Assembly: GCA_951812925.1 (NCBI GenBank)
Contig: OX638368.1
Location: 77,048,909 to 77,112,908 of the forward strand
DNA: 64,000 nt
From: Calliopum simillimum
Lineage: Eukaryota; Arthropoda; Insecta; Diptera; Lauxaniidae
Reading direction: 5' to 3'
The first letter of the stretch is position 1; every line of letters begins with the position of its first letter. Both the position numbers and the translations under genes were made by a program. The notes beneath the pieces were generated by a model. It had not been told where the DNA came from. It made no database searches and saw nothing but the letters and a program-made list of their open reading frames with translations. This document shows, piece by piece, positions 10,703-20,382 of the stretch.

Positions 10703-10988
10703 TGAATAATTCCGGGGGAATTTGAGGGGGAAAAAACTAAACTTTTAAAAACTTATTAAAAAACTTAAAAAAGGCGGAAAAGAAATAAAACTCGCGGAGT
10801 TCGAAATTTAGGTAACTTTATTGCTTCATCGACATGAGAACAATGTCGTTTTCAAAAAGGGAGCGAGAAGCGCTGCCCACACATGAATTAAAGAAGAAGA
10901 AGGAAGAAGGAAAAACATAGAAAAAAACTTTAACGACTAGAATAAACACCCTGTGCCCGCACAGCTGTGTTTATTGCTGGTGTTAACA
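10703..10988 (-). repeat. BEL 5' LTR
   Basis: 286 bp, same length as its partner at 7840-8125. On the minus strand it is followed by TTGGTCCTTCGAGC, the probable primer-binding region, and then directly by the integrase half of pol. Confidence 0.9.
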
Positions 10989-10993
10989 GTATG

Positions 10994-11351
10994 TATCCTT
11001 AGTATTATTATATTCGGGAGGGCAATATACTGCAGAGAGCTTAAGTTGACCATACTTATCTTGTATTACAATGCTCGTCGCTTGAATGTGTTCAGTACAA
11101 TATTGATCAGCTTCGATATATTCTATATTATTTTTAATGAAAATTGCTGTTCCTCCATGTGCTTTACTGTCGGGGTGGTTAGTGTTAAACATTGTATAGT
11201 TTGGGATTTTAACATAATTTTTTTCGGTGAGGTGTGTCTCAGAAACTAGTAACACATCGATTGCTTTTTCTTGTAGGAAAGATTTAAGCTCTAGTTTGGG
11301 GAGGCCATTTGCATTCCAGGTTACTATTGTCAACTTATTTGTTTGATCCAT
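10994..11351 (-). pseudogene. Jockey-type ORF2 start, endonuclease N-terminus
   Basis: Starts at an ATG (11351) that overlaps the end of ORF1, as in Jockey elements. It encodes TIVTWNANGLPKLELKSF, then VLLVSETHLTEKNY, AHGGTAIFIK and SAVYCPPEYN, the N-terminal half of an apurinic/apyrimidinic-type endonuclease (catalytic E in SETH). The reading frame is interrupted at 10993 by the BEL insertion and resumes at 7834. Confidence 0.85.
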
Positions 11352-12870
11352 TTAGATGGGTGACGAGCGTTGTTAAAAGATTTACTACATTAGACACTTG
11401 TTGCATTAATTGTTTCATCATGTCTCTTAGTTCAGCAAGTTCTGATTGTTTAGTTTGATTATCTAGGGTGGGGTGAGGCGCTACCGATTCAGCATAGGTC
11501 TTAGGTCATGCACTATAGGCCTGAGTTGATACTGCAGGTGCACTGTTTTTGGACGTTGTTGGTTGTTCAGGTTGAGTTCCCTTGGTTTCATTATTCTTAC
11601 TTCTAAGGGCAGGAAAGCGATAAATTTTTAGAATTTTGTACAATTTGCACCCTTTGTAGTTAGCCGTATGGTTTTCTATACGCACTTTACATTGTTATTC
11701 TTACCGTGTAGTTGGCAATTAATTGTTTTATGATCACCTGCGCATTTTACAAACACAGGTTTTTTTATGCAAACATTTTTTGTGTGGCCGTATTTTTGAC
11801 AATTGGTTCATTGTGGGATCGTTCGTTTCTAATGCGGAGCTTCAAATGTGAGTATACAGTGCACTAGGATTGATATTTTGTAGATATCTTTAATATTTTC
11901 ATTATCTTTCAATTCGATGGAGAATAGATTCAAAGGGTGTTTTTTGATCGACTGTAGTACGTTTTGTATGTTTATGACTTCGAGTCCTAATTCGTATAAT
12001 TCTTTTTTGATTTCATCTTTATCGGCAGAGTGATGCATTTCACGAAGGAAAATTTTGAAGCCTTTCTCTTCTTTCGGCTTGTATGTGTAAAATTCTACCT
12101 GTTTTTCTTTCAAAAATTTTACTGTGCAAGTATAATCTGTGCTTTCATAAGGTTGTATTTTTATTTCATCATTTTGTAATACGCGAATTTCATATTTTGA
12201 TACTTCTAAAGCACCTACAGTTTTTACGAGGTTGTCCAACTGTTTCACTTTTTGTACATAAATAGGTGGTGATTTTTTTCCTCTGCCAATTTTACTGTCT
12301 TTTGAATTGTTGTTTTTAGTATTGTTAACATTCACATTCTTATTGACAGCTTCTTTTGTTTTGTTATTGTCATTTTTATTGTTTTTGACAGTTTCTTCGT
12401 TATCTTCGGTTGAGAGAAGTTTGCAAATCTATTTGATGCTAAGAAGTAATCATTTAATGTATTTTGCTTTTCTGCCTGTTTGTGCTTTTTCACGCTTTGT
12501 TCATCATTTCTCTTATTGGGCGAAGTTCGGTTTCTCTTACTTGCTGATGGTGAGTTAGTAGAATTGTTAGATTTTATATGAGATGTGCATGCAGCTGAGC
12601 TGCTTTGTGATGCAATAGCCGGCGTCATTCTAGGCTGCGTCGTGGCGGCTGTATATGTAGTTGTTGTTGTTGATGCTAGTGTGGTGATTTTCGAATTTGA
12701 AGTAAATGGTGTAGCAGAAGTTGCATTTGTAGGAATTGCTGCCGTTGTAAAAACGCTGTGTTGTGATGACCGGATCGGTGGGATTCGGAACGATGAATTA
12801 CTAGGTGCACTTGAAACTCTATTCGATGTATCAAGTAACAGTATCTTCCAACAGGACAACAATATAAAGC
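11334..12870 (-). pseudogene. Jockey-type ORF1 (nucleic-acid-binding Gag-like), frameshifted
   Basis: Two long frames on the minus strand meet near 12335. The upstream part is Ser/Thr/Asn-rich and low complexity. The next contains the Jockey ORF1 signature KSPPIYVQKVKQLDN and the RNA-binding region with FLREMHHSADKDEIKK. Downstream, in shifted frames around 11660-11830, are zinc-knuckle remnants (CQKYGHTKNVC, VKCAGDHKTINC and a YKGC-type end). The final Ser/Gln-rich tail ends LNGSNK and overlaps the ORF2 start codon. The 5' limit is uncertain because a different repeat begins near 12870. Several frameshifts mark it as dead. Confidence 0.8.
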
Positions 12871-13250
12871 CTAGCACCGTTCGCGAGTCGGCAAAATTTT
12901 GCCAACGAACCGACTCGACTAAACCTTTCATAGCATGGTTAACGAATGTGTTAATTTGCCGAGTCGGATAAAATTCGTTCGCCACAAACGCTTAAGTCCG
13001 TCGAATGAAAAATGTATGTGACAACTTAACGAATACATCAGACTTGGATAAATAACTCAAAAAATCAAGCATAAATTGCACAAGTTATTTTATGCAAATA
13101 AAAATATGCAAATAAAAAGATGCAGCAGCAAATGCAATAGACAGGCAGACGTTCTTGTTTAGTAAACTCGTTACTTTTGTTTTGCTTTGACGTAAGACAG
13201 ATTTATTTTATTTTATTTTTATTTTATTTATTTAAGAATTTTTTAAGAGT
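12871..13250. repeat. Interspersed repeats upstream of the Jockey element
   Basis: The 12880-12970 part carries GCCGAGTCGG-type palindromic text that also occurs at 26600-26905. The 12995-13190 part (GTATGTGACAACTTAA, then ATGCAAATAAAAAGATGC) recurs at 17966-18180 and partly at 23425-23520. A (TTTTA)n tract at 13200-13240 precedes the hammerhead element. No coding potential. Confidence 0.55.
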
Positions 13251-13401
13251 GTTACTTAATGACATTTTATATTGAAAATTGATTTTATTTAATTGAACTT
13301 TTAGTCATATATTTGCAAAGATCGATTTACATATAAATCTATCAATGCATTTTTCTAACACATAATTATGACAAATCAAGGAACGGATTAAAAACACGGC
13401 T

Positions 13402-13448
13402 ATAGTGACATATGTTTCGTCTTTCGCCACAAAGACTCATCAGACTAT
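13402..13448 (-). ncRNA. Hammerhead self-cleaving ribozyme (family 1)
   Basis: Same 47-nt motif as at 1251-1297 with every core and stem base conserved. Predicted cleavage between 13407 and 13406. The cleaved unit up to copy 3 would be 534 nt if the piggyBac relic were absent. Confidence 0.9.
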
Positions 13449-13483
13449 TTTTGTTGTAATTATAATTATATTTATTTTATTAA

Positions 13484-14459
13484 CACTCAAATCCACATCA
13501 TGGGTAAAATTTACCCATGCGAAGTTTGTTTTCGTAATAATTCGCTAAAAAACGAACAAAAAAACGAAGTAAGCGCATGTAAATTACTTCACTGTATTCT
13601 CCTTTTGTTGTGGGCTTTGTCGCAAGCGGTCGTCGTCTGTTGTCGGAGGTATAGCGTTTTAATTTTTTTTTCGGGTAAATTTTACCCATGTTGTGGACTT
13701 ATGTAAGTTTTTTTTTTTCGTTTTGATTGAAAATAGTGAAAAATGGCACGTAAAAGAGTAAAACATGACGACGAAATAATTAGAATTTTGAAAAACATTG
13801 AATTCTCGTTGTTTTAGCCAAAGTTAAAAAGCAGATACCAAATCACACAACTTCGAAAAAGTTTGAAGGAGCTTATAATGAAAATTTTTCGTACTTTTAG
13901 TCCACTCTGAAAACAACCAATGTTGTACTAGAAATACTTGTCAGATGTTTCTAATGTCCGGCAAAAAAAGACCGAAAAACTAAAAACCTTTAAATTTGAT
14001 GTAAAAACCTTTTTGCTCTGAGCATAGGGCTATGATTTGCAGTACATGCACATCCTTATTTGTTTTATTTTTTTGGTACATTTTTATGAGCTTGTATAAA
14101 AAATTTTGAAATGTTATTTAATTGAATTGATAATAATATAAAAATAGTTTATTTTATTTATATAAAAAATGTATTTTGTTACAAAAAACATTAAGTTTTT
14201 TTTTTGTGTTTCAAAAAATTGCCAATGAATTAATGTTAAAATTATTTATTTTCAAAGTTTTCTTAAAATATATGTAAAAAACAACAGATATGACTTATTT
14301 TCCTTTCAATTCACCTTGGTATTAGATTGTTAAAGTAGAAATAACTAAGTTTCGTTAAAAATTTGGGATATTGACCAAAACAGAATGTTTTTAAGTTATG
14401 GGTAAAATTTACCCATGATGTGGACTTGTGATGCTAAAAATATGTTGGGGAGATGAGGG
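13484..14459 (+). mobile_element. piggyBac-like element, internally deleted, with TTAA duplication
   Basis: Flanked by TTAA at 13480-13483 and 14460-14463. Ends are CACTCA on the left and CCCTCA (inverted) on the right. A subterminal inverted repeat TCCACATCATGGGTAAA occurs at both ends, and palindromic GGGTAAAWTTTACCC occurs three times. A plus-strand start at 13743 (MARKRVKHDDEIIRILKN, then a stop after six more codons) looks like a transposase N-terminus. Around 13935-14065 decayed text RCF, CPAKKDRKTKN and spaced Cys codons resembles the C-terminal cysteine-rich domain of piggyBac transposases. The middle of the gene is deleted. Confidence 0.75.
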
Positions 14460-14511
14460 TTAAATTAATTATAATTGAAAAATTGCAAGCTTGAAAACTT
14501 TTTGTGTTTTT

Positions 14512-14583
14512 GGTCTGGGCGGGAGACGAACCAAGGATCTCCAGGTTGGTAGCAGGAGTCGTTACCACTGCACCAGCCTTGCC
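14512..14583 (-). promoter_or_regulatory. tRNA-like Pol III promoter head of hammerhead element
   Basis: On the minus strand GGCTGGTGCAGTGGTAACGA gives a good A-box (TGGTGCAGTGG), and GGTTCGTCTCC is a near-consensus B-box about 35 nt later. The segment resembles a degenerate tRNA, but the anticodon arm does not fold with a 7-nt loop, so it is not a tRNA gene. It lies upstream of the hammerhead of copy 2 on the same strand. Confidence 0.7.
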
Positions 14584-14915
14584 CGGCTGCGAAGCCGACT
14601 TTTTGCCAGTTTTATTTGTGTGTTAATACGTATTGATATATCATAATTGTTGTTTTGTGTTATTTATTGATATTTGGTATAGTTGTTCCTTTGGAACAAA
14701 TTCAATACCGATTGCAGGTGTTTCCACCTTATCAGGGCGTGTTTTCCCAAATAACTTTAAGTGTGTTACTTAATGACATTTTATATTGAAAATTGATTTT
14801 ATTTAATTGAACTTTTAGTCATATATTTGCAAAGATCGATTTACATATAAATCTATCAATGCATTTTTCTAACACATAATTATGACAAATCAAGGAACGG
14901 ATTAAAAACACGGCT

Positions 14916-14962
14916 ATAGTGACATATGTTTCGTCTTTCGCCACAAAGACTCATCAGACTAT
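14916..14962 (-). ncRNA. Hammerhead self-cleaving ribozyme (family 1)
   Basis: Identical motif to the other family 1 copies; predicted cleavage between 14921 and 14920. Confidence 0.9.
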
Positions 14963-14992
14963 TTTTGTTGTAATTATAATTATATTTGTCAT

Positions 14993-15061
14993 AAGGCTGG
15001 TGCAGTGGTAACGACTTCTGCTACCAACCTAGAGATCCTTGGTTCGTCTCCCGCCCAGACC
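14993..15061 (+). promoter_or_regulatory. tRNA-like Pol III promoter head (plus copy)
   Basis: Plus-strand counterpart of 14512-14583: A-box TGGTGCAGTGG at 14999-15009 and B-box GGTTCGTCTCC at 15041-15051, differing at two or three positions from copy 2. The hammerhead starts about 85 nt downstream. Confidence 0.7.
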
Positions 15062-15144
15062 AAAAACACAAAAAGTTTTCAAACTTGCAATTTTTCAATT
15101 ATAATTAATTTAATAAAATAAATATAATTATAATTACAACAAAA

Positions 15145-15191
15145 ATAGTCTGATGAGTCTTTGTGGCGAAAGACGAAACATATGTCACTAT
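15145..15191 (+). ncRNA. Hammerhead self-cleaving ribozyme (family 1)
   Basis: Plus-strand copy used to define the fold. Stem I ATAGT (15145-15149) with ACTAT (15187-15191); core CTGATGA 15150-15156; stem II 15157-15162 with 15169-15174; loop GTGGCG 15163-15168; GAAA 15175-15178; stem III ACATATGT 15178-15185; cleavage after C15186. Confidence 0.92.
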
Positions 15192-15317
15192 AGCCGTGTT
15201 TTTAATCCGTTCCTTGATTTGTCATAATTATGTGTTAGAAAAATGCATTGATAGATTTATATGTAAATCGATCTTTGCAAATATATGACTAAAAGTTCAA
15301 TTAAATAAAATCAATTT

Positions 15318-17965
15318 TATTTATTTATTACGACTTACACGAGCCTAGTTCTATTCGCTTGAATTTAATATGACAAAGTATAATATATGAAAAAAAAATT
15401 ACAATATATAAAGAACATAATAATAAAAAATTTACATAACTAATCAACCCTCGAAACATGTGCCACTCACTATTCACTGCTCAGGATTTATCGGATCTCT
15501 AGTGATTTAGCATAATTATAAAGTTTATTTTTAAATAAGTTACTATCACAGTTTTTAATACTTTCAGGTAATTCATTATAGGATTTCAATCCTTTGTAAG
15601 ACAGACTATTTTTTTCAGCCTCTGTTTTATAAAGAGGCAACTTAAAGTTATTTCTACTTCTGGTGTATCTATCATGTACCTCATAATTAAATTGAATGTT
15701 ATTCATTAAGTAATCTGGTAAATGGCCATTCTTAATGTTATGTATAAACTTCATTGTGAAAAAGAAAATTTGTTGTTTTATACTTAGCCAGTTAAGGCTG
15801 CGTAACATTTCCTTAATTGACGTATCATATGGTTTTTTATATATAAACCGCATAGCTTTATTTTGCATTTTTTGAAGCTTATCAATTTGGGAATCTTTCA
15901 TGATGAAAAAAATAGTGGGACAGTATATAAAGTGTGGCTCCACAATAGACCTGTATACCTTTTCTTCGTAAAATTTACTTAATTCCTTGCAAGTTCTTTT
16001 TATGAACCAATTTTTTTTGCAATTTTGCTAATGGTGTAGTCGATGTGTTCATCAAATTTTAATTTTTCATCTATTTGAATGCCTAAATATTTAATGTTTT
16101 GTACTTTTGCAATTTCTTTATGACTAATTTTAATGGAACCCACGTTAATATTGTTCTTTCTTGTAATAATCATATATTTGGTTTTATCTATATTAATTTT
16201 TAATTTGTTAGCACACAACCACGCATATAGAGCATCGAGGTCAGATTGTAGTTTTTCTCTCAAAACATTTTCATTTTTTCCACATACTGAAATTAATGCA
16301 TCATCAGCAAATAGTTTAATAGAGCTAGATTTTAAGACGAATATGATATTATTAATATAGATATTGAATAATATTGGAGCCAAAACTGAACCTTGAGGAA
16401 GACCAATGTCAACAGCAAGCTCTTCCGAAATAGCAGAACCAATTGATGTACACTGCTTACGATTACTTAAAAAAATTTCAAACCATCTCAATTCCGTATT
16501 TCTGATACCTATAATTGAAAGTTTTTCTAGAAGTGTTTTTCTATCTATTGTTTCGAAAGCTCTCTTAAGATCAATAAAAACTGCTATTATAATATTTTTA
16601 TTATTTAGTTCTTCTTTCCATTCAGCCATAACCATATTTAAAGCTGTTTCAGAAGAGTGTTTTTGTCTAAATCCGGATCCGCTTTTAATGTATTTTTTAC
16701 TTTTTCAATTGGGACTATAACCGAAGTTTTCCAAATACTTGGTACTATACCTGTACTTAAGCTTTCATTTATGATTTGAGCATAAAAAAACCCAAATACG
16801 GCATTAAATCTTTAAGAACACCTTCAGACAATAATTTTCTCCCACCTCTTTTTGCTTTAAATTTATTAACTATTGTTTCGATATCACTGGAAGTTACTGG
16901 ACTAAATTCTAATCTATAATTTACTGGAGTTATAAAACTCAAGTCTCTATGAATTAGTGCTATACTGTTGTTAATATTCACAATACTATCAACAAAAAAC
17001 TTATTTAAACCGTTCGCTATTTCTAATTCGCTCATAAAAATTCTACCATCAATGATTATTTTTTTTATAGGTGTATTTTCATTCACCATGCAAATTGCAT
17101 GTTTAAGATACTTCCACATCTTTTTACTATCTTGACTATTGCTAGTTATTTTGTATTCCAAATGTTTTACTTTTTTAAATCTTAATAGTTTTTTGTAAGA
17201 CTGTTTTACGTTTTTGTACTCTTGCCAGTTTCCCGATACTTGCGCCAGCTTATAAAGTTCAAACATATATTTGTTCAGATTGGCTAACTCGTGATCGTAC
17301 CATTTATTCATAATTTTTAATTTAATTTCTTTTTCATGGGTTAAATTTTTCATGATATTCAGAACAGTGTCATTAATTACCCATACTTTACTTTCTAAGT
17401 CAAGCGCATCAAGATTGCTAAAGTTGCACAAACGAAGTTGGTTTAAAAGTGCTTCAGTATTATAAAATTCCCATGAAAGTATTTTAATAGTGCTCCTCAT
17501 TTGGAATTTGGGGTCCCGTTTAATTGTAAATTGAATCGTTTCATGATCTGATATTTGATATTCTTCTAACTTTTTACACATTACATCATTAGAATTAGAA
17601 AACAGTAAATCAATTTTTGTTTTGGACGAATCGGTTATACGGGTATCAAAATCAATTTTTCGGGACATCGAATGTGACTGAAACAGTTCAGATAATTTGG
17701 TGCTATACGTCGAAATTTTGTTAAAATTGATGTTAAAATCACCTACGATAATATTACAGTCAGATAATTCGCATGTATTACCTACTATAACACATTACTT
17801 AAATAGTTAATAAAATTTGCATCACTTGAACTGAGTGAATGATACACTACTCCAAGTTGCCATTTAGGTTTAACGTTTTTCAATTTAATGAAGATACACC
17901 AGATCAGTGCAGTGTTGAAATTTAAAAAAAGAATTGGAGGGATTTTTTGTATCACAAATGCAAAT
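15318..17965 (-). pseudogene. Non-LTR retrotransposon, CR1/Jockey-superfamily type, 5' truncated
   Basis: Minus-strand ORF in pieces. The endonuclease C-terminus has WQLGVVYHSLSSSDANF, NIIVGDFNINF and ISDHETIQF (17570-17880, one frameshift). A linker follows to the RT entry. RT has VFIDLKRAFETIDR, GLPQGSVLAPILFN and the catalytic FADD (near 16310). The C-terminal domain has LQKMQNKAMRFIYKKP and YNELPESIKN and ends at 15488-15490. A short deletion between 16640 and 16720 removes the RT segment before SGFRQKHSSE, and other frameshifts are present. The 3' end is AAATA-rich near 15318. Clade within the CR1/L2/Jockey group not resolved. Confidence 0.85.
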
Positions 17966-18240
17966 GCCAAAATCCGGCGAATGAAAAATGTATGTGACAA
18001 CTTAATGAATGAATCAGATTTGGATAAATAACTCAAAAAAAAAAAAAAAAAAAAAACCAGCATAAATAAAACGTATTTATTGAGAAAATTATAGGGAATA
18101 TAAAACTACACAAATTTTCTGCAACAAATATGGAAATTCCAATAAAAATTCATAATGCACAAGTTATTTTGTTACGATGAGAGGCAGGTATATCTTCTTC
18201 TTCTTCTTATAATGTACTGAATATTGCAACAGTACAACCC
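17966..18240. repeat. Interspersed repeat shared with 12995-13190
   Basis: GGCGAATGAAAAATGTATGT and following text, including a 20-nt A tract at 18039-18058, recur upstream of the Jockey element. No coding potential. Confidence 0.55.
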
Positions 18241-18640
18241 TGCAAACAGTGTACTAGATACAAACGGCGTATCCCTGCAAACAGTGTACTAGATACAAAC
18301 GGCGTATGTATCGGGGACATAAACACGTATTTTTTTTTGTTTGTTTTTGAAAATCACATAGAAATTGCCGTACTCTTTCAATAACGTTTACATTGCTGTC
18401 GGGAAAAATACAGGCATTGGTTTTGTCGTACCAATACTTGTATTGTATCTGTTTCTCGTCCCTGCATAAATACTTAGATACGCATACCGGGACTGTATCT
18501 GTTATACGTATCTGAAATAGTACAAGTACGTTTCTAAATATGCGTACAGGTACCATTCTCGTTACACGTATCTACAATAATCCGAGTACGTTTCTAAGCA
18601 CGCGTACTGGTACTGTATCTTGTAGGTATGCTGATTGAAA
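18241..18640. repeat. Degenerate direct repeats
   Basis: A 35-bp string beginning CCCTGCAAACAGTGTACTAG is tandemly duplicated at 18239-18273 and 18272-18306. Then three diverged units of about 75 bp share text of the type CGTATCTGAAATAGTAC and GTACGTTTCTAA (18470-18625). An inverted relative (CCCTGCAAAAAATGAGTACC) occurs at 19882-19915, so these could be termini of an element that encloses the small spliced gene. The flanks do not show a target duplication. Confidence 0.5.
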
Positions 18641-18861
18641 TCACATTCAAAATCCAAAAAAAAAAAAAACGAAAACATGAACAATTCCAATGGAAATTTT
18701 ATTTCACAATAATGGTGATAAAATTTCATTGGTCTTGAAGGCTTTATAATTACAAATTTGAATGAATGATATTAAAGTTAGAGTATAGTAAAAACTAGTC
18801 TTAATAAATAACAATGAAGATATAAGCCAATCCAATGAACTTCCGGAGTGCTTTCCTTGTA

Positions 18862-19705
18862 TTAAAATACTCTTTTCCACATGGCTTCTGTGGCTACCAT
18901 TGTACCTGTAAATTGTATTAGAAATTAAGTTACAATATAATTTTCAATTCGAAATAAATTTAATATTTAGGTACAAAACTGTGTCCATTAGACTGCCCAT
19001 AAGATAAACATATGAACTGTGCAAAGTTGTATTTTTTTTGTTCCTCGTAGTATATTTTCGTAAAGAGGTCAAAGAAAGATTAAAAAAACAATTGGAATTA
19101 GTGGGAAAACTCAGCTCGTTTTCAATTAAGGTTTCAAAAATGGGCTTTAAAAGGGCAAATCACTTTTACTGTCCGTAACTTCAAAACAAACAATTTTTGG
19201 CTTATTGTTAGGTAAGGTAAGCGCGGGAAATGGCAATCATAACTTAAGCTAACTTCGTTTTTAACCTATGTATATGAAATTTTCAGAAATTTTTATAAAC
19301 TTCAGAATGGATTTGTGATTCTTTTCAACGATATCTTTAAAAGAGTCGAAGAAGTAACTTAATGTGCTTAAGGCATCTTTTGTGAAGAATAATCAGAAAA
19401 AAAATTAAAACTTTGCACATCTGGGCACTCTTATGTTCATGGACAAAAGCTAGAAGGGTACTTTATGCAAGACTTACCATTAATTATCTTTTTAAGAAAA
19501 CGTCTTGAGTTGTGAAAAGGCATCTTTGCCGAGCAGACACTTGAATGTGCAAATGATTGCCAGCAACTCTGAAAGAATATAAATATAGAGTAATTATATT
19601 TTTTTAAATTCAAAGATTTCCATTACACACTACTACTCACCCTGGACTGAGATAATCGCTCACCGGTGCATTATATTCTGATTTCATATTGACTTTTAGC
19701 AGCAT
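18862..19705 (-). CDS. Putative small three-exon gene, 65 codons
   Basis: Minus strand: exon 1 from ATG at 19705 to 19641, exon 2 19566-19478, exon 3 18905-18862 (TAA). Splice sites are CCAGG|GTGAGT, CTTTCAGAG|TTGCTGG, AATG|GTAAGT and TTACAG|GTACA. Introns are 74 nt (72 nt if the alternative AG two bases upstream is used, but that frame hits a stop in exon 2) and 572 nt. The product starts MLLKVNMKSEYNAPVSDY and ends TMVATEAMWKRVF. AATAAA lies on the minus strand near 18698. I do not recognise the protein; no signal peptide or transmembrane segment is evident. Three consistent splice junctions argue for a real transcript, but a non-coding RNA with chance frames is possible. Confidence 0.45.
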
Positions 19706-19769
19706 TTTTGATTTTTAAACAAATTTTAGTTTTGTTTTTAAAATTTGAATTTTCAAAACTGACAGAAAA

Positions 19770-20015
19770 CTACATGTTGGAAAAATAGCGGTACGAATAC
19801 CTAGAAAATACAGGAAATGTTCCAGATACTCGTACGTGAAACAAAAATGGAAATAAAAAAATAAAGAAATGTAAAAAATTCAAATACAACTGGTACTCAT
19901 TTTTTGCAGGGAAGGTATTGGGAAGGACTACCACAAACTCGAGATCCTTTCTGTAATCCTTAGCGTAACCCACCAGCACGTTCCCGGAGGCCGACACCAA
20001 ACCCCGCGCGAGAAA
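19770..20015 (-). other. Exon-like GC-richer fragment with flanking repeat
   Basis: On the minus strand 19900-20010 encodes SASGNVLVGYAKDYRKDLEF followed by VVVLPNTFP, in a stretch clearly more GC-rich than its surroundings and without stops. After that the frame passes into the AT-rich repeat that resembles 18241-18640. I do not recognise the protein. It may be a captured exon fragment or the internal edge of an unknown transposon gene. Confidence 0.3.
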
Positions 20016-20378
20016 TTGGTGTTGTACTTTTTATAAGGTTAAAAACGAATTTTAACTTTTTAATTAAAAATTTTACTTTCATGTGATTAACCGCGAACGG
20101 TAAAAATGTCCATTTTATTACTCTAATACAGAAAATTTTACTGTTATATCGCGTGACTACAATCGAACGGTATAATTCTCAAACGGTAAAAACGTATGCA
20201 CATTTAATACATGTGGCTTAAAAAAATTAAGACATCAATAAAATATTAACACAAAAACGCGTCACAAATCTTATTTGCTTATTCACAAAGTAACAATATG
20301 TACTTAACTTAATAATTATAACGTTTTCAAAAAGAGAAAAACACAAAAAAAGAAAAAATCGAAAAAGAAAAAATTACG
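20016..20378. other. AT-rich intergenic sequence
   Basis: Contains degenerate repeats of CGAACGGTAAAA type (20090-20190) and A-rich tracts. No gene or known element recognised. Confidence 0.4.
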
Positions 20379-20382
20379 CGCG

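Larger units (their letters stand above)
7840..10988 (-). mobile_element. BEL/Pao LTR retrotransposon, internally permuted
   Basis: Two 286-bp LTRs flank a 2.58-kb interior. The element is bounded by GTATG on both sides (7835-7839 and 10989-10993), the 5-bp duplication typical of BEL/Pao. On the minus strand the order is LTR, primer-site region (TTGGTCCTTCGAGC), integrase, gag-protease, purine-rich tract AAGGCGGGCGGAA, LTR. RT and RNase H are missing, and integrase precedes gag, the reverse of the family order gag-PR-RT-RH-IN. It cannot be autonomous. It inserted into the endonuclease of the Jockey element. Confidence 0.9.
13251..14763 (-). mobile_element. Hammerhead element, family 1, copy 2 (split by piggyBac relic)
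   Basis: Full-length unit: tail and hammerhead at 13251-13480, tRNA-like head and 5' part at 14464-14763. With the insertion and one TTAA removed, the distance to the next ribozyme (copy 3) is 534 nt, which defines a tandem head-to-tail unit. On the minus strand the order is 5' region, tRNA-like box A/box B, AT-rich spacer, hammerhead, tail. No protein is encoded, so it is non-autonomous. Confidence 0.8.
14764..15317. mobile_element. Hammerhead element, family 1, copies 3 and 4, head to head
   Basis: Copy 3 (minus) supplies tail and ribozyme up to about 14989. Copy 4 (plus) starts at the tRNA-like head at 14993 and runs through its ribozyme and tail to about 15317. The two tails form inverted repeats of about 230 bp around a centre of about 140 bp. 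Copy 3 lacks its own tRNA-like head at the junction. The right end abuts an (AAATA)n-rich 3' end of the next non-LTR element. Confidence 0.8.

Noticed and set aside
12585..12971. 128-codon plus-strand frame rich in Val/Ala
   Set aside because: Antisense of the Ser/Thr-rich part of the Jockey ORF1; long because that region lacks stops on both strands.
14512..15061. Genuine tRNA genes
   Set aside because: A- and B-boxes are good but no 7-bp acceptor stem or 7-nt anticodon loop forms; both lie in repeated elements.
18241..18306. CRISPR-like direct repeats
   Set aside because: Only two adjacent copies without spacers, in a eukaryotic context; a simple tandem duplication.
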